NCBI RefSeq assembly: GCF_000214215.1 | Contig: NC_015559.1 | Location: forward strand, 3,831,001 to 3,895,000 | Length of the DNA stretch: 64,000 bases | Direction of reading: 5' to 3' | From: Marinomonas posidonica IVIA-Po-181 | GTDB lineage: Bacteria; Pseudomonadota; Gammaproteobacteria; Pseudomonadales; Marinomonadaceae | Shown: piece after piece, positions 44,627-56,977 of the stretch | Layout: each line of letters starts with the position of its first letter | How positions within the stretch are numbered: position 1 is the stretch's first letter | Notes under the pieces: model-generated | Told to the model about the DNA's origin: nothing | Database searches by the model: none | Seen by the model: only the letters and a program-made list of their open reading frames with translations | Program-made: the position numbers and the translations under genes

Positions 44627-46255
44627 TTAACCAAAATCATGATTAATTAAATCCAACATAGGATTGTATAGTGGTTCTGGTGTTTTTCTTTCTTCATCTT
44701 CTGCACTCTTATTCTGAGACGTCTTAACCTCTGCATGCTCTGATGCTTGATCATCTGTTGCTTCGACAAGGTCTGCAGTAGACAAGTCTTCTTTATCCAA
44801 GGCTTCCTGTGGTGTTGCTGGGGTTGTTTCAACATTCGTGTCAGAAACCACTTCAGAAGACGCTAAGTCAGACACCAATAAGTAGTCTTTTAAACGACTG
44901 ACTAAAGGCTCAACATCAGCCACAGTCACATTCAATGCAAGCCAATGAGCTGCGTCTTGCTCTGGGCTCAATAAATCTCCAGGGACAATGGCATGACGAA
45001 AGCTCGCAATCAGAGTCGGCATGGTCTCTTTATTGACAGGCTTGGCTAAACGCATCCACAGTGCCATACCACCTTTACTGGTAACCAGACTGATCTGGTC
45101 TCCTAGTTGCTCATCCAAATAAGCTTTAAGTCGTTCAGAATTCGCCCAAACGTCCCTTGCTCGACGCATAACAGACGCTTTACTATTGATCTTAAGCATG
45201 TCGCTGAGGCAAGCCTGCTGCACATCATTCAAGGCCATGTCGGCCGCCAAAAAAGCCCCGTCCAATAGTTCGTGATGACGACCCGGTAAACACCAAGCCA
45301 TTGTCATCTCAGAGGCCTTGTTCTCGACACCGCCAATGTAAACAATGTGATCAGATTGATCTAACGACTTATAAGTCAGCAATGGCCCACTGCGATAAGC
45401 CAAATGTGAACACAAGTCCCATTCAATAACCGGTAACTGTGTTTCTTCGATAATGGCCAGCCAACGTCGCAAGCTCAAATTGCTGATTAATTGCCCCGTC
45501 GGGAAAGAAAATTGCCCAGGCAGCACAATCAGACGAATCGGCTCCTCTCTCAAGCAACGAATCGCCAAATCCAGGTCAACACCTCGATCCCCAGCGGTGA
45601 TGGTAATCACTCGCCGTCCTAGACTTTGTAGTGTGCTCGTCAGCCTAGGATCACAAGGGGTTATCACCAACACAGAATCGCCTTTCTCTGTCAGTGTTTG
45701 AATGCTTTGAGTCAACATTGCCAATGGGGAACGCCCTAACCAAAGCTGGGAAGCTCTTGATTTAATCCCCATGTCTTTCAAATAGTCATTCACCACTTCT
45801 CTGACCGCCAAATGCCCCTTGCCCAATACAGGCAGAGCGCTGTCTTCTTGTTTGGCAGAGGCTTGACCATAACCACTCGCTTGATCGACTAGGGCACCAT
45901 GATGCGCTAAGCATGCCCAAGCAGATTTCGTCTCTTGGCCTTCTAAAACATATTGAGACTCTCCGGCAAGCAATAAAGCAGGTTTTACATCACTTCGATG
46001 ACAAACAAAATAACCAGATTTAGGACGTGACTCGATCCAACCGTCTTTCACTAACAATTCATAGCCATGAATCACGGTATTCAAACTTAGCTCAAGCTGC
46101 TTAGACAAAGCACGCAGTGACGGCATTTTGTCACCAGGGCTCAGTACGTCTTGCGACACTTGCTCCAAAAACCAGTCCACGACACCTTTATATAGAAAAT
46201 CCGCCACCGCTTTGTACCTTCTTAAGCTAATTTGTTTATAACTGTTATCAATCAT
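44627..46255 (-). CDS. MocR-type GntR regulator with disturbed aminotransferase domain and acidic tail
   Basis: This 542-residue protein has a GntR winged helix (about 10-85, with GDKMPSLRALSKQLELSLNT and ESRPKSGYFV). An aminotransferase-like domain follows (about 110-465). In that domain the usual Schiff-base motif GSFSK is replaced by GGVENK, so the Lys (313) is shifted by one or two positions. The Arg that grips the PLP phosphate is Thr. Asp280 (IEWD) is kept. A Glu/Asp/Thr/Ser-rich tail (about 468-530) is not part of normal MocR proteins. PLP binding is therefore doubtful and the effector unknown. It is transcribed divergently from csdA, a possible target. Confidence 0.8.
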   Translation of the reverse strand: MIDNSYKQISLRRYKAVADFLYKGVVDWFLEQVSQDVLSPGDKMPSLRALSKQLELSLNTVIHGYELLVKDGWIESRPKSGYFVCHRSDVKPALLLAGESQYVLEGQETKSAWACLAHHGALVDQASGYGQASAKQEDSALPVLGKGHLAVREVVNDYLKDMGIKSRASQLWLGRSPLAMLTQSIQTLTEKGDSVLVITPCDPRLTSTLQSLGRRVITITAGDRGVDLDLAIRCLREEPIRLIVLPGQFSFPTGQLISNLSLRRWLAIIEETQLPVIEWDLCSHLAYRSGPLLTYKSLDQSDHIVYIGGVENKASEMTMAWCLPGRHHELLDGAFLAADMALNDVQQACLSDMLKINSKASVMRRARDVWANSERLKAYLDEQLGDQISLVTSKGGMALWMRLAKPVNKETMPTLIASFRHAIVPGDLLSPEQDAAHWLALNVTVADVEPLVSRLKDYLLVSDLASSEVVSDTNVETTPATPQEALDKEDLSTADLVEATDDQASEHAEVKTSQNKSAEDEERKTPEPLYNPMLDLINHDFG

Positions 46256-46371
46256 TATCCCTGTCTAAAAAAAACGCAAGTAAAAGGCCATTATTTCCTG
46301 ATTTTTATAGCGGTTAAGGTACAATTTCTCTGCTTTTCTTTTTCTCTCGACTTGCTTGAAGTAACGAATTT

Positions 46372-47589
46372 ATGGCCTTTGATCCTTTATCTCTTCGATC
46401 TCAATTCCCTATCTTGACCCAACAAGCCAACGGTAACCCGTTAATCTATTTGGATAATGCCGCGACCACACAAAAACCGCTCAGCGTCATCAATGGCATT
46501 CAAGAATATTACTTAACCGCCAATGCCAATGTTCACCGTGGTGCACACTTCCTAAGTGACCGCGCTACCAATCAATTCGAGCTGGCGAGAAAACAAGTAG
46601 CAGACTTTATTAAAGCCCCACAAGACAGCCATATTATTTGGACTAAAGGAACCACCGAATCCATCAACCTAGTGGCGTATGGCTTGGAGCACTTGATACA
46701 ACAAGGGGACGAGATACTCATTACCAGTCTTGAACATCACGCTAATCTAGTTCCCTGGCAACAACTGGCTTTTCGAACGGGAGCACGTTTACGTGTATTA
46801 CCATTAACATCAGATGCCCAGTGGCAAGAAGAATTTGCCCATTACTTTACTGAACGCACTAAGATCTTCGCAGCGACTCAAGTCTCCAACGCCATTGGTG
46901 TACAGACTCCTCTCATTAAAATGCTGCAACACGCCCAAAAACAAGGAGCATTTACGTTAATTGATGGCGCTCAAGCCGTGGCTCATTATCCAGTAAATGT
47001 GGCGGAACTGGATTGTGATTTTTACGTCTTTTCAGGCCATAAAATGTACGGTCCTACAGGCATCGGCGTATTGTATGGTAAGCATCACGCGTTAGAAGTA
47101 TTAATGCCTTACCAAACTGGCGGTGAGATGGTCTCTCATGTGTCTTATCAAGCGACAGAGTTCAACGTATTACCCTATCGTTTAGAAGCAGGGACACCAC
47201 ACATTGAAGGCGCGATTGGCCTTGCTTTAGCCTGTGAATTCTTGACTCAACAAGACAGAGAAGCATTGCTCACATGGGAGCAAGCCCTAACCAATCTGGT
47301 TTACCTTCGCCTGCAAAAAGAAGCCAATTTGGAAATCTATTCACCTGAAACCAACAGTACATTAATCTCATTATCTGTACCTAATAGCCACATTATGGAT
47401 TTAAATCAATATTTAGACAGTCAAGGCATTGGGGTTCGAGCAGGAAGCCACTGCGCTCATCCTTTGATGGCACAACTGGGCGTCACAGGCACCTTACGAG
47501 CTTCCTTTGCTTGTTATAATACCCTTGATGAAGCGGAACGCTTTTGTGACGTATTGCTTAACGCCATAGACTTATTAAACGATGAGTAA
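46372..47589 (+). CDS. csdA: Cysteine desulfurase CsdA
   Basis: This 405-residue PLP enzyme removes sulfur from cysteine as a persulfide. The PLP Lys lies in FSGHKMYGPTGIGVLYG and the catalytic Cys in GVRAGSHCAHPLM. Other group II motifs include YLDNAATTQKPLSVI and TKGTTESINLVAYG. The choice of CsdA over SufS rests on the csdE gene that follows and the tcdA gene beside it. It lies 117 bases from the divergent MocR gene. Confidence 0.9.
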   Translation: MAFDPLSLRSQFPILTQQANGNPLIYLDNAATTQKPLSVINGIQEYYLTANANVHRGAHFLSDRATNQFELARKQVADFIKAPQDSHIIWTKGTTESINLVAYGLEHLIQQGDEILITSLEHHANLVPWQQLAFRTGARLRVLPLTSDAQWQEEFAHYFTERTKIFAATQVSNAIGVQTPLIKMLQHAQKQGAFTLIDGAQAVAHYPVNVAELDCDFYVFSGHKMYGPTGIGVLYGKHHALEVLMPYQTGGEMVSHVSYQATEFNVLPYRLEAGTPHIEGAIGLALACEFLTQQDREALLTWEQALTNLVYLRLQKEANLEIYSPETNSTLISLSVPNSHIMDLNQYLDSQGIGVRAGSHCAHPLMAQLGVTGTLRASFACYNTLDEAERFCDVLLNAIDLLNDE

Positions 47590-47595
47590 CCAGTG

Positions 47596-47982
47596 ATGAT
47601 GGATTATTTAGACATAAAACAACAGCTACAAGCTTGTCGTAGCAAAGAAGACACCTTCAAGACCTTAGTCACCTTAAGTAAAAGTTTATCTCGCTTATCA
47701 GCCGAAGAAAAAACCGAGGAGCATAAGGTCAAAGGCTGCGAGAGCAGCGTTTGGTTGATAGTCGAAGAACGTCAAGGCCTTCGCTATTTCAAAGCAGACA
47801 GTGACGCCAAACTGATGCGCGGTGTCCTCCTAGCCATATTAAGTTTGGTCGATGGAAAAAACACCAATGATCTACAAAAAATGGATTTAACTCATCAACT
47901 AACCGAGCTTAACTTAAGCAGCTACCTGACCAGTTCACGAAGCAATGGGGTTTTAGGAATTTTAAAACGCATTCAAGCTTAA
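47596..47982 (+). CDS. csdE: Sulfur acceptor protein CsdE (SufE family)
   Basis: This 128-residue SufE-fold protein accepts persulfide sulfur from CsdA. The acceptor Cys lies in HKVKGCESSVWL. GTG at 47593 and ATG at 47596 and 47599 stand in a row as possible starts; the first ATG is given. It begins six bases after the csdA stop. Its 3' end is only seven bases from the end of the convergent tcdA gene, with no terminator between. Confidence 0.9.
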   Translation: MMDYLDIKQQLQACRSKEDTFKTLVTLSKSLSRLSAEEKTEEHKVKGCESSVWLIVEERQGLRYFKADSDAKLMRGVLLAILSLVDGKNTNDLQKMDLTHQLTELNLSSYLTSSRSNGVLGILKRIQA

Positions 47983-47989
47983 TCTGTCT

Positions 47990-48784
47990 TTAACACTTAG
48001 CCAGTTTTGCCAACACTCGTGACACAGCCACAAAACCAAAGGTCGCGGTGACTACTGTACTGGCACCAAAGCCAGTATCACAATTCATCTTGGTTTCTGT
48101 ATCCCCTTTTTGACGAGACTCACACACTGTTCCATCAGTCTGTGGGTATTTGAGCTGCTCAAGAGAGTAGACACACTCAATCTCGAAGCGGCGTTTAGTA
48201 TTACGAGGAAAGTTATAATGGCGGCGCAGAAAGTTTCTGAGCTTTGCTGCCAGTGGGTCTTGTTCCGTACGGGACAGATCGGCAATCTGGATCTGTGTTG
48301 GGTCAAGTTGGCCACCAGCGCCACCAACCGTGATGATTTTTTGCTTATTACGCTTACACCAAGCCACCAGAGCGGCTTTAGGCTTGAGGCTATCGATCGC
48401 ATCAATAACGTAATCAAATGGCTCAGAGAGCAGTTCAGAGAGATTTTCAGGGGTAATGAAGTCTTCAACACACGTTACTTGGCAAGCAGGGTTAATCAAT
48501 TGAATGCGTTCTTTCATCGCTTCGACTTTCGCCTTACCAATGTTGCCATCCAATGCATGAATTTGGCGATTGGTGTTGGTGACACACACATCGTCCATGT
48601 CGATCAAAGTAATACAACCAATACCTGAGCGAGCGAGTGCTTCAGCGGCCCAAGAACCCACACCGCCAATACCAATCACACACACGTGGGCCTGCTGAAA
48701 TGTTTCGTAAGCTTGGTTACCGTATAATCGGCGAATGCCTCCAAACCTTTGATCATCTGTCACTTTTCTCTCCATACAGGACAA
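47990..48784 (-). CDS. tcdA: tRNA threonylcarbamoyladenosine dehydratase TcdA (CsdL)
   Basis: This 264-residue E1-like ATPase makes the cyclic form of t6A in tRNA. The nucleotide-binding motif is IGIGGVGSWAAEALARSG, with NRQIHAL and the adenylation Asp/Arg motifs following. The C-terminal half has TVGGAGGQLDPTQI and the conserved tail. In E. coli it is encoded with csdA and csdE and receives sulfur-transfer support from them; here it is convergent with that pair. Confidence 0.92.
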   Translation of the reverse strand: MSCMERKVTDDQRFGGIRRLYGNQAYETFQQAHVCVIGIGGVGSWAAEALARSGIGCITLIDMDDVCVTNTNRQIHALDGNIGKAKVEAMKERIQLINPACQVTCVEDFITPENLSELLSEPFDYVIDAIDSLKPKAALVAWCKRNKQKIITVGGAGGQLDPTQIQIADLSRTEQDPLAAKLRNFLRRHYNFPRNTKRRFEIECVYSLEQLKYPQTDGTVCESRQKGDTETKMNCDTGFGASTVVTATFGFVAVSRVLAKLAKC

Positions 48785-48856
48785 TTTGCCTGCGCATATT
48801 GGTCATTCAGTGTATTCTTAACGCCATTCGTAAACGATTTAGGTAAACCTTTTATC

Positions 48857-49597
48857 ATGAGTCAAGACGCTTTCGAGCAGCTGGGTTTAACGTCTAGGGA
48901 AACTCAGCTGTATCAAACTTTATTAAAGCTCGGCCCTTCTTCAATCCGTGATATTGCAGAGCACAGTGGTGTCAATCGCGGCAGTGCTTATGAATCCTTA
49001 AAGCAGTTGCAAAGCAAGGGAGTTGTAAGCTATTTCCCCAAAGGCAAGCGGCGCTTTTTTTCCGCTGAAAGCCCAGATATTTTACTCGACCTTGCAGAAG
49101 AAAAACGCCAACGATTAGACAAAACCATCGAATCGTTGAAAAACACCATTATCCCAAATTTACATCAACAACAGCCAGATTATCATCAAACAAATGTACG
49201 TTATTATGAAGGAGATGATGGTATTGAGTGGGTATTAAGGGACATTTTAAACGTGGTATCGGATCAAGACCATAAAGAATATTGTGTCTTTTCATCCAAG
49301 CCCATAAGACCGTATTTGTACCGCCCTTTTCCAAATTATACTAAGCAGCGAATTAAGCTTGGTATCAATGTAAAGGTGATTGCCTTAGGGGATGGAGGTG
49401 AAGATGCTGAACTGTCCGAACGTAAATGGATTAAAACAGAAGGCGCAGTTGACGCCAGTTACATCGCCATTTATCCACCCAAATGTGCCATTATTTCTTT
49501 GGCCAGTAACAACTTTCCATCGGCTGTCGTACTGGAGTCACAAGACATCGCCAAAGCTCAACAGATCATTTTCGATACTTTGTGGAAAATGCTTTAG
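48857..49597 (+). CDS. TrmB-like transcriptional regulator
   Basis: This 246-residue protein has an N-terminal winged helix of the TrmB type (LGLTSRETQLYQTLLKLGP, then DIAEHSGVNRGSAYESLKQL). A coiled-coil linker (about 75-100) leads to a C-terminal domain that may bind a sugar or other ligand. ATG at 48857 is chosen because AGGTAA lies upstream, although at long spacing. An in-frame ATG at 48749 would overlap tcdA. No neighbouring transporter gene suggests its target, so its role is unknown. Confidence 0.75.
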   Translation: MSQDAFEQLGLTSRETQLYQTLLKLGPSSIRDIAEHSGVNRGSAYESLKQLQSKGVVSYFPKGKRRFFSAESPDILLDLAEEKRQRLDKTIESLKNTIIPNLHQQQPDYHQTNVRYYEGDDGIEWVLRDILNVVSDQDHKEYCVFSSKPIRPYLYRPFPNYTKQRIKLGINVKVIALGDGGEDAELSERKWIKTEGAVDASYIAIYPPKCAIISLASNNFPSAVVLESQDIAKAQQIIFDTLWKML

Positions 49598-49644
49598 GGT
49601 TAAACACAGAACTTTCGTTTTGCTCACAAGCCCCATTTAAAGGC

Positions 49645-49676
49645 ATAAAAAAAGCAGCCCCAAGGCTGCTTTTTTT
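49645..49676. terminator. Bidirectional terminator between the TrmB-like gene and the atp operon
   Basis: AAGCAGCC (49652-49659) pairs with GGCTGCTT (49664-49671) across CCAA, flanked by A-runs and T-runs on the two sides. It can end both the atp operon and the TrmB-like gene. Confidence 0.9.
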
Positions 49677-49698
49677 GACGCTTACTCAACCGTTTCGC

Positions 49699-50118
49699 TT
49701 ATTTGTGCTCACGGAACTGTTGAAGTGTACGCAGACGAGCAACGGCTTCCGCCAACTCAGCTGTCGCACGAGTGTAGTCAACATCAGGTTTTTGATTCGC
49801 TAAAAGCTCTTTGGCATGTGCCTGAGCTTTTAGTGCTGCCTCTTCGTCCAGATCATTGGCACGAGTGGCGGTGTTAGCCAAAACAGTAACGCGGTGTGGC
49901 TGAACTTCTAAAAAGCCGCCAGACACAAAGATAAACTCTTCATCACCGTTTTCTTTAACCACACGAACAGGACCTGGTTGCAGAGTCGTCAACAATGGCG
50001 CGTGACCAGGCATAATGCCTAGATCGCCATAGCTGCCTGCAGCCACAAGAGACTGAACCGTACCGGAAAAGATCTCTTGCTCAGCGCTTACGATATCGCA
50101 GTGTACTGTGATAGCCAT
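49699..50118 (-). CDS. atpC: ATP synthase epsilon subunit
   Basis: This 139-residue subunit of the F1 central stalk starts [19 protein letters not shown]. It has a beta-sandwich with [17 protein letters not shown] and a C-terminal helical hairpin (about 90-139) that can inhibit ATP hydrolysis. It is the last gene of the atp operon, just before a terminator. Confidence 0.95.
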   Translation of the reverse strand: MAITVHCDIVSAEQEIFSGTVQSLVAAGSYGDLGIMPGHAPLLTTLQPGPVRVVKENGDEEFIFVSGGFLEVQPHRVTVLANTATRANDLDEEAALKAQAHAKELLANQKPDVDYTRATAELAEAVARLRTLQQFREHK

Positions 50119-50182
50119 AAGTTGCCTCTCTTAATCATGCTTAGCAAAAGTGCTCAAACAGCACTCTTGCTAGGCGTAATGG

Positions 50183-51571
<1,389 letters not shown>

Positions 51572-51586
51572 TTAATACCTAATACC

Positions 51587-52447
51587 TTAAACCGCTGCCG
51601 CGCCGCTGACTATCTCAGAAATTTCCTGAGTAATCGCTGCTTGACGAGCCTTGTTGTACACCAGCTGTAATTCATCAATGATATCACCAGCGTTGTCCGT
51701 TGCATTTTTCATCGCAAGCATACGAGCTGCTTGTTCACATGCAATGTTCTCAACCACTGATTGATACACTTGAGATTCAATATAGCGAACCAATAACTCG
51801 TTCAAAATTTCAACGGCTTCAGGCTCATAGATGTAATCCCAGTGGTGCTGTAACTCTGTATTCTCTTCCGCTTTTAATGGTAAAAGCTGTTCAACTGTTG
51901 GCTTCTGAGTCATGGTATTCACGAACTCGTTAGAGACCACAAACAATTGATCAATTCGACCATCATCAAATGCGTCTAACATGACCTTCACACTACCAAC
52001 TAAATCGTCGGCTTTAGGTGCATCACCTAAACCTGTGTAGGCGGCTGTTACATTTCCGCCGTAGTTGCGAAAGAATGAAACGGCTTTTGAGCCAATAGCA
52101 CAGATGTCAATTTCAACACCTGAATCAGCAAACTGTTTCATATCTTTGATAGCCGCTTTAAACACGTTTACGTTTAAGCCACCACACAAACCACGATCAG
52201 AAGAGATTACGATATAACCAACACGCTTCGCCTCACGCTCGGTAAGGTAACGGTGTTTATACTCAGGATTCGCGTTGGCCAAATGACCAACAACTTGGCG
52301 AATTCGTTCCGCATACGGACGAGAAGCGGCCATACGATCCTGAGCTTTACGCGTCTTACTAGCGGCCACTTTTTCCATGGCACGAGTAATTTTACGCGTA
52401 TTGTTAATGCTCGAAATCTGAGTACGTATCTCTTTTCCGACTGCCAT
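51587..52447 (-). CDS. atpG: ATP synthase gamma subunit
   Basis: This 286-residue central rotor subunit starts [20 protein letters not shown] and ends in the conserved C-terminal helix [20 protein letters not shown]. Length and both terminal helices match the family. It is separated from atpA by 81 bases containing two hairpins. Confidence 0.96.
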   Translation of the reverse strand: MAVGKEIRTQISSINNTRKITRAMEKVAASKTRKAQDRMAASRPYAERIRQVVGHLANANPEYKHRYLTEREAKRVGYIVISSDRGLCGGLNVNVFKAAIKDMKQFADSGVEIDICAIGSKAVSFFRNYGGNVTAAYTGLGDAPKADDLVGSVKVMLDAFDDGRIDQLFVVSNEFVNTMTQKPTVEQLLPLKAEENTELQHHWDYIYEPEAVEILNELLVRYIESQVYQSVVENIACEQAARMLAMKNATDNAGDIIDELQLVYNKARQAAITQEISEIVSGAAAV

Positions 52448-52460
52448 AATAGAACTGCCC

Positions 52461-52521
52461 TTGTGAGAATGTTATTTCACAAACTGCAAGAAGATGGTGA
52501 CAAGATCAAAGACTTGTCACC
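52461..52521 (-). repeat. Two hairpins between atpA and atpG
   Basis: GGTGACAAG (52496-52504) pairs perfectly with CTTGTCACC (52513-52521), and TTGTGA (52461-52466) with TCACAA (52477-52482). No long U-run follows, so processing, pausing or mRNA stabilisation is more likely than termination inside the operon. Confidence 0.6.
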
Positions 52522-52528
52522 AACAACA

Positions 52529-54073
52529 TTACCAAGTTTGTGTCGCTTTAAACTTCTCGATTGCCGCTTTAAATGTCGCTTCAATCTCGCCGTTAAAATT
52601 ACCTGTTTTGTTAATGTCAGCCATTAGATCAGCGTGTTCGCTGTTCATGTAGCTCAACAAAGAACTTTCAAAACCGGCAATCTTGCTTGTTTCAACATCT
52701 TCAAGGTAGCCATCATTAGCAGCGTAAAGAACAACACCCATATCAGCAACAGGCATTGGAGAGAACTGCTTCTGTTTCATCAGTTCAGTTACCTGCTTAC
52801 CGTGTTCTAACTGCTTACGAGTTGCTTCGTCTAGGTCAGATGCGAACTGAGCGAACGCCGCCAATTCACGATACTGAGCCAAAGCAAGACGAATACCGCC
52901 ACCAAGTTTCTTAACGATCTTAGTTTGCGCTGCACCACCTACACGAGAAACGGAAATACCGGCGTTCATCGCTGGACGAATACCAGAGTTGAACAAACTC
53001 GTTTCAAGGAAAATCTGACCATCTGTGATGGAGATTACGTTAGTTGGTACGAACGCAGATACGTCACCACCTTGTGTCTCGATGATAGGCAAAGCAGTCA
53101 AAGATCCAGTTTGGCCTTTTACTTCACCGTTAGTGAACTTCTCAACATAGTCTGCACTAACACGAGAAGCACGCTCAAGAAGACGAGAGTGAAGATAGAA
53201 AACATCACCTGGGTAAGCTTCACGACCTGGTGGACGACGAAGTAGCAAAGAGATTTGACGGTAAGCCCAAGCTTGCTTGGTCAAATCATCATAAATGATC
53301 AATGCATCTTCACCGCGGTCACGGAAGTATTCACCCATTGAACAACCGGTGTATGGCGCAAGGAACAGCATAGACGCAGGATCAGAAGCACCAGCTGCAA
53401 CCACAGTGGTGTATTCCATCGCGCCAGCTTCTTCAAGCTTACGTACAACGTTTGCAATAGTAGATTGTTTTTGACCAATCGCGACGTACACACATTTAAT
53501 GCCACTGTGTTTCTGAGCAATAATGGTGTCGATCGCCAAAGCCGTTTTACCAACCTGACGGTCACCGATGATCAACTCACGTTGACCACGACCTACCGGT
53601 ACCATGGCATCAATTGCCTTGTAACCCGTTTGGATTGGTTGATCAACTGACTGACGGTCGATTACGCCAGGCGCAACTTTCTCGACTTTGTCAGTTAGTT
53701 TTGCGTCAACTGCGCCTTTGCCGTCAATAGGATTACCTAAAGCGTCAACTACGCGGCCTAGCAATTCAGGTCCTACTGGAACTTCTAAAATACGACCTGT
53801 ACATTTTACTTTTTGACCTTCAACTAGGTCTTGGTAGTTACCCAATACAACCGCACCTACAGAGTCACGCTCTAGGTTCAAGGCCATACCGTAAACACCA
53901 CCAGGGAATTCAATCATTTCCCCGTACATAACATCTGCCAGACCGTGGATCAGAACGATACCGTCTGCCACGCTGACAATTGTGCCCTCATTCTGGGCAT
54001 CAGAAGAAACATCGAGGTTCTCGATGCGCTTCTTGATAATCTCGCTGATCTCAGATGGATTCAGTTGCTGCAT
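52529..54073 (-). CDS. atpA: ATP synthase alpha subunit
   Basis: This 514-residue F1 subunit has Walker [17 protein letters not shown] and the arginine-finger region near [10 protein letters not shown]. It starts [19 protein letters not shown] as in related bacteria. It forms the hexamer with beta. The 38-base gap to atpH holds nothing unusual. Confidence 0.97.
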   Translation of the reverse strand: MQQLNPSEISEIIKKRIENLDVSSDAQNEGTIVSVADGIVLIHGLADVMYGEMIEFPGGVYGMALNLERDSVGAVVLGNYQDLVEGQKVKCTGRILEVPVGPELLGRVVDALGNPIDGKGAVDAKLTDKVEKVAPGVIDRQSVDQPIQTGYKAIDAMVPVGRGQRELIIGDRQVGKTALAIDTIIAQKHSGIKCVYVAIGQKQSTIANVVRKLEEAGAMEYTTVVAAGASDPASMLFLAPYTGCSMGEYFRDRGEDALIIYDDLTKQAWAYRQISLLLRRPPGREAYPGDVFYLHSRLLERASRVSADYVEKFTNGEVKGQTGSLTALPIIETQGGDVSAFVPTNVISITDGQIFLETSLFNSGIRPAMNAGISVSRVGGAAQTKIVKKLGGGIRLALAQYRELAAFAQFASDLDEATRKQLEHGKQVTELMKQKQFSPMPVADMGVVLYAANDGYLEDVETSKIAGFESSLLSYMNSEHADLMADINKTGNFNGEIEATFKAAIEKFKATQTW

Positions 54074-54111
54074 GCTAAATTCCTCAACCCTGGTTTCGAC
54101 TTAACGGAACA

Positions 54112-54648
54112 CTAGGAGTTTATCGCCTCGGACAGTTTCGCTAATTTACCGCGTACTGAACCGTCGATGATTAAGTCACCGGTACGGATAACCACGCCAC
54201 CAATTAGGCTTACGTCTGTTTCACTGGTTAAGTTGACAGTACGGTCCAACTTTTTACTCAATGAATCCGCTAATGCTTGTGTTTGTTCTGCTGATAAATC
54301 AAAAGCAGTTGTAAATTCAACATTTACGGCTTTCTCATAATTCAGTTTAAACAAAACAAAAAGTTCTGAAATAGCTGGAAGAAGCGCTAAACGCTTGTTC
54401 TCAGCAAGGGCTAGCAAAAATGCTTTTCCTTGCTCTGTTGCTACTTCTGCACAAACATCGGCTAGAGCGTTTGCCTTTTCTTCCGCACTAAAAGCGGGAT
54501 TTTCAAGTGCTTGATGAAGCTTAGGTTCGGTTGTCACAGCAGCCAATATGCCAAGCATATCCGCCCATTGTGCAATCTGGCCTTGCTCTTTCGCTACTTC
54601 AAAAGCCGCTTTGGCATACGGTCGCGCGACTGTTTTTAATTCAGCCAT
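54112..54648 (-). CDS. atpH: ATP synthase delta subunit
   Basis: This 178-residue stator subunit starts with the family motif RPYAKAAFEVA and ends GGVVIRTGDLIIDGSVRGKL. It anchors the b subunits to the top of F1. It starts 11 bases after atpF. Confidence 0.95.
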   Translation of the reverse strand: MAELKTVARPYAKAAFEVAKEQGQIAQWADMLGILAAVTTEPKLHQALENPAFSAEEKANALADVCAEVATEQGKAFLLALAENKRLALLPAISELFVLFKLNYEKAVNVEFTTAFDLSAEQTQALADSLSKKLDRTVNLTSETDVSLIGGVVIRTGDLIIDGSVRGKLAKLSEAINS

Positions 54649-54659
54649 TAGACCCTCGC

Positions 54660-55130
54660 TTAAAGCTCTTTGGCGAGCTGTTCAACGATCTCGCTATGTG
54701 CTTTTTCGTCAATGGTGGCTCCCAAAATTTTCTCGGCGCCGGCAAATGCTAGAGCAGAAACCTGAGCACGCAATGCTTCTTTAGCACGCAATGCATCTTG
54801 CTCTATTTCAGCTTGAGCCGCTTCACGCAGACGTTTACCGTCAGCGATTACTTGCTCTTTTGCCTCGTCGATCATTTGGTTCGCACGTTTGTTGGCTTGT
54901 TCAATAATCTCGGCCGCGTTCTCTTTGCTGTCACGTAAAATCTTATCGGCTTGTTCTTGAGCCAATTCAAGATCACGTGAGGCACGATTCGCTGCTTCCA
55001 AACCGTCTGCAATTTTCTTGCTACGCTCTTCAAGCGCAGCAATCACTGGTGGCCACACAAATTTCATGCAGAACCAGACGAAAATGGCAAACGAGATAGC
55101 TTGGCCTACAAGTGTGAGATTTAAATTCAC
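54660..55130 (-). CDS. atpF: ATP synthase b subunit
   Basis: This 156-residue peripheral-stalk subunit has one N-terminal membrane helix (about 5-27) and a long charged coiled coil with many Ala, Glu and Lys residues. The length equals that of E. coli (156). It follows atpE after 57 bases that contain a stable hairpin. Confidence 0.95.
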   Translation of the reverse strand: MNLNLTLVGQAISFAIFVWFCMKFVWPPVIAALEERSKKIADGLEAANRASRDLELAQEQADKILRDSKENAAEIIEQANKRANQMIDEAKEQVIADGKRLREAAQAEIEQDALRAKEALRAQVSALAFAGAEKILGATIDEKAHSEIVEQLAKEL

Positions 55131-55165
55131 GCTAATACCCTCGCTTTTAGTCGTTTAAAATTTAT

Positions 55166-55185
55166 TTCTGCAAAGTTTTGCAGAA
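55166..55185 (-). repeat. Perfect palindrome just after atpE
   Basis: TTCTGCAAA (55166-55174) and TTTGCAGAA (55177-55185) form a 20-base inverted repeat whose edge lies two bases beyond the atpE stop. As RNA it would protect the atpE 3' end, which fits the need for many c subunits; this function is inferred. Confidence 0.6.
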
Positions 55186-55187
55186 TA

Positions 55188-56372
<1,185 letters not shown>

Positions 56373-56406
56373 TCAATGATTAAAATTCTTTTTATGCCCA
56401 CAAATT

Positions 56407-56814
56407 TTATGCGTTTCGCAATAAAATAGGGCTGAGCCAGTGACTCAATATAGCGATCCCAAAACCTGCGAAAAAAGCCCCCGCAGACAAGGGTTTTATC
56501 AGTAGAAAAACCAGCGACAACAAACACACTGTCATAGCCAATTTACTTGCTTCTCCACGATAAAATGTTCTGACCATTTCTTTCGCCGGCTGCGTGCCTT
56601 TTTTACCAAACATCCGCCATGCCATAAACATGCTCGGGATAATGCTGGACAGAGCCCCCAGAATAAAAGAGTACCCATACAAACCACCGGCAATAAAAAA
56701 AATTCCCAGCGCAGTAAAAATAGAAAGAAATACTTGTAACAGCAAGAAACGCAACACCGCTTTCTTTTTTGCGCTAAGGATTTCACTAGCGCGACGCGGT
56801 TTTTGATTCCCCAT
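56407..56814 (-). CDS. atpI: ATP synthase accessory protein AtpI
   Basis: This 135-residue membrane protein has four hydrophobic segments, with the pattern FLLLQVFLSIFTALGIFFIAG and ALSSIIPSMFMAWRMFG typical of AtpI. It helps c-ring assembly or magnesium supply in other bacteria but is not essential. It is the first gene of the operon, with the promoter about 65 bases upstream. Confidence 0.9.
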   Translation of the reverse strand: MGNQKPRRASEILSAKKKAVLRFLLLQVFLSIFTALGIFFIAGGLYGYSFILGALSSIIPSMFMAWRMFGKKGTQPAKEMVRTFYRGEASKLAMTVCLLSLVFLLIKPLSAGAFFAGFGIAILSHWLSPILLRNA

Positions 56815-56878
56815 TTCTAAACTCTCTATATCGCACTACAAAAGTGCAACCAATGTGGCGATTTATAAAATTCGAGGC

Positions 56879-56907
56879 ATTATAGGGGTAATAGCGACGG
56901 GGTTCAA
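56879..56907 (-). promoter_or_regulatory. Sigma70 promoter of the atp operon
   Basis: On the minus strand, TTGAAC (56907-56902) and TATAAT (56884-56879) are 17 bases apart, a near-consensus pair. The start of atpI lies about 65 bases downstream. A 10-bp hairpin ends just upstream of the -35 element. Confidence 0.85.
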
Positions 56908-56908
56908 C

Positions 56909-56935
56909 TTAAAGTGATCGGCTAAATCACTTTAA
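56909..56935 (-). repeat. Hairpin between parB and the atp promoter
   Basis: TTAAAGTGAT (56909-56918) pairs with ATCACTTTAA (56926-56935) across seven bases. The stem is AT-rich and no U-run follows on the minus strand, so it is a weak terminator for parB at best; it could also be a protein-binding site. Confidence 0.5.
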
Positions 56936-56977
56936 AAGGCTCAGATTTTGAATACAAAAATACACATTCCCAGAAAC

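Noticed and set aside
48110..48628. 172-codon plus-strand reading frame opposite tcdA
   Set aside because: It lies wholly antisense to a well-conserved gene, has no family motifs and no ribosome site; it is a shadow.
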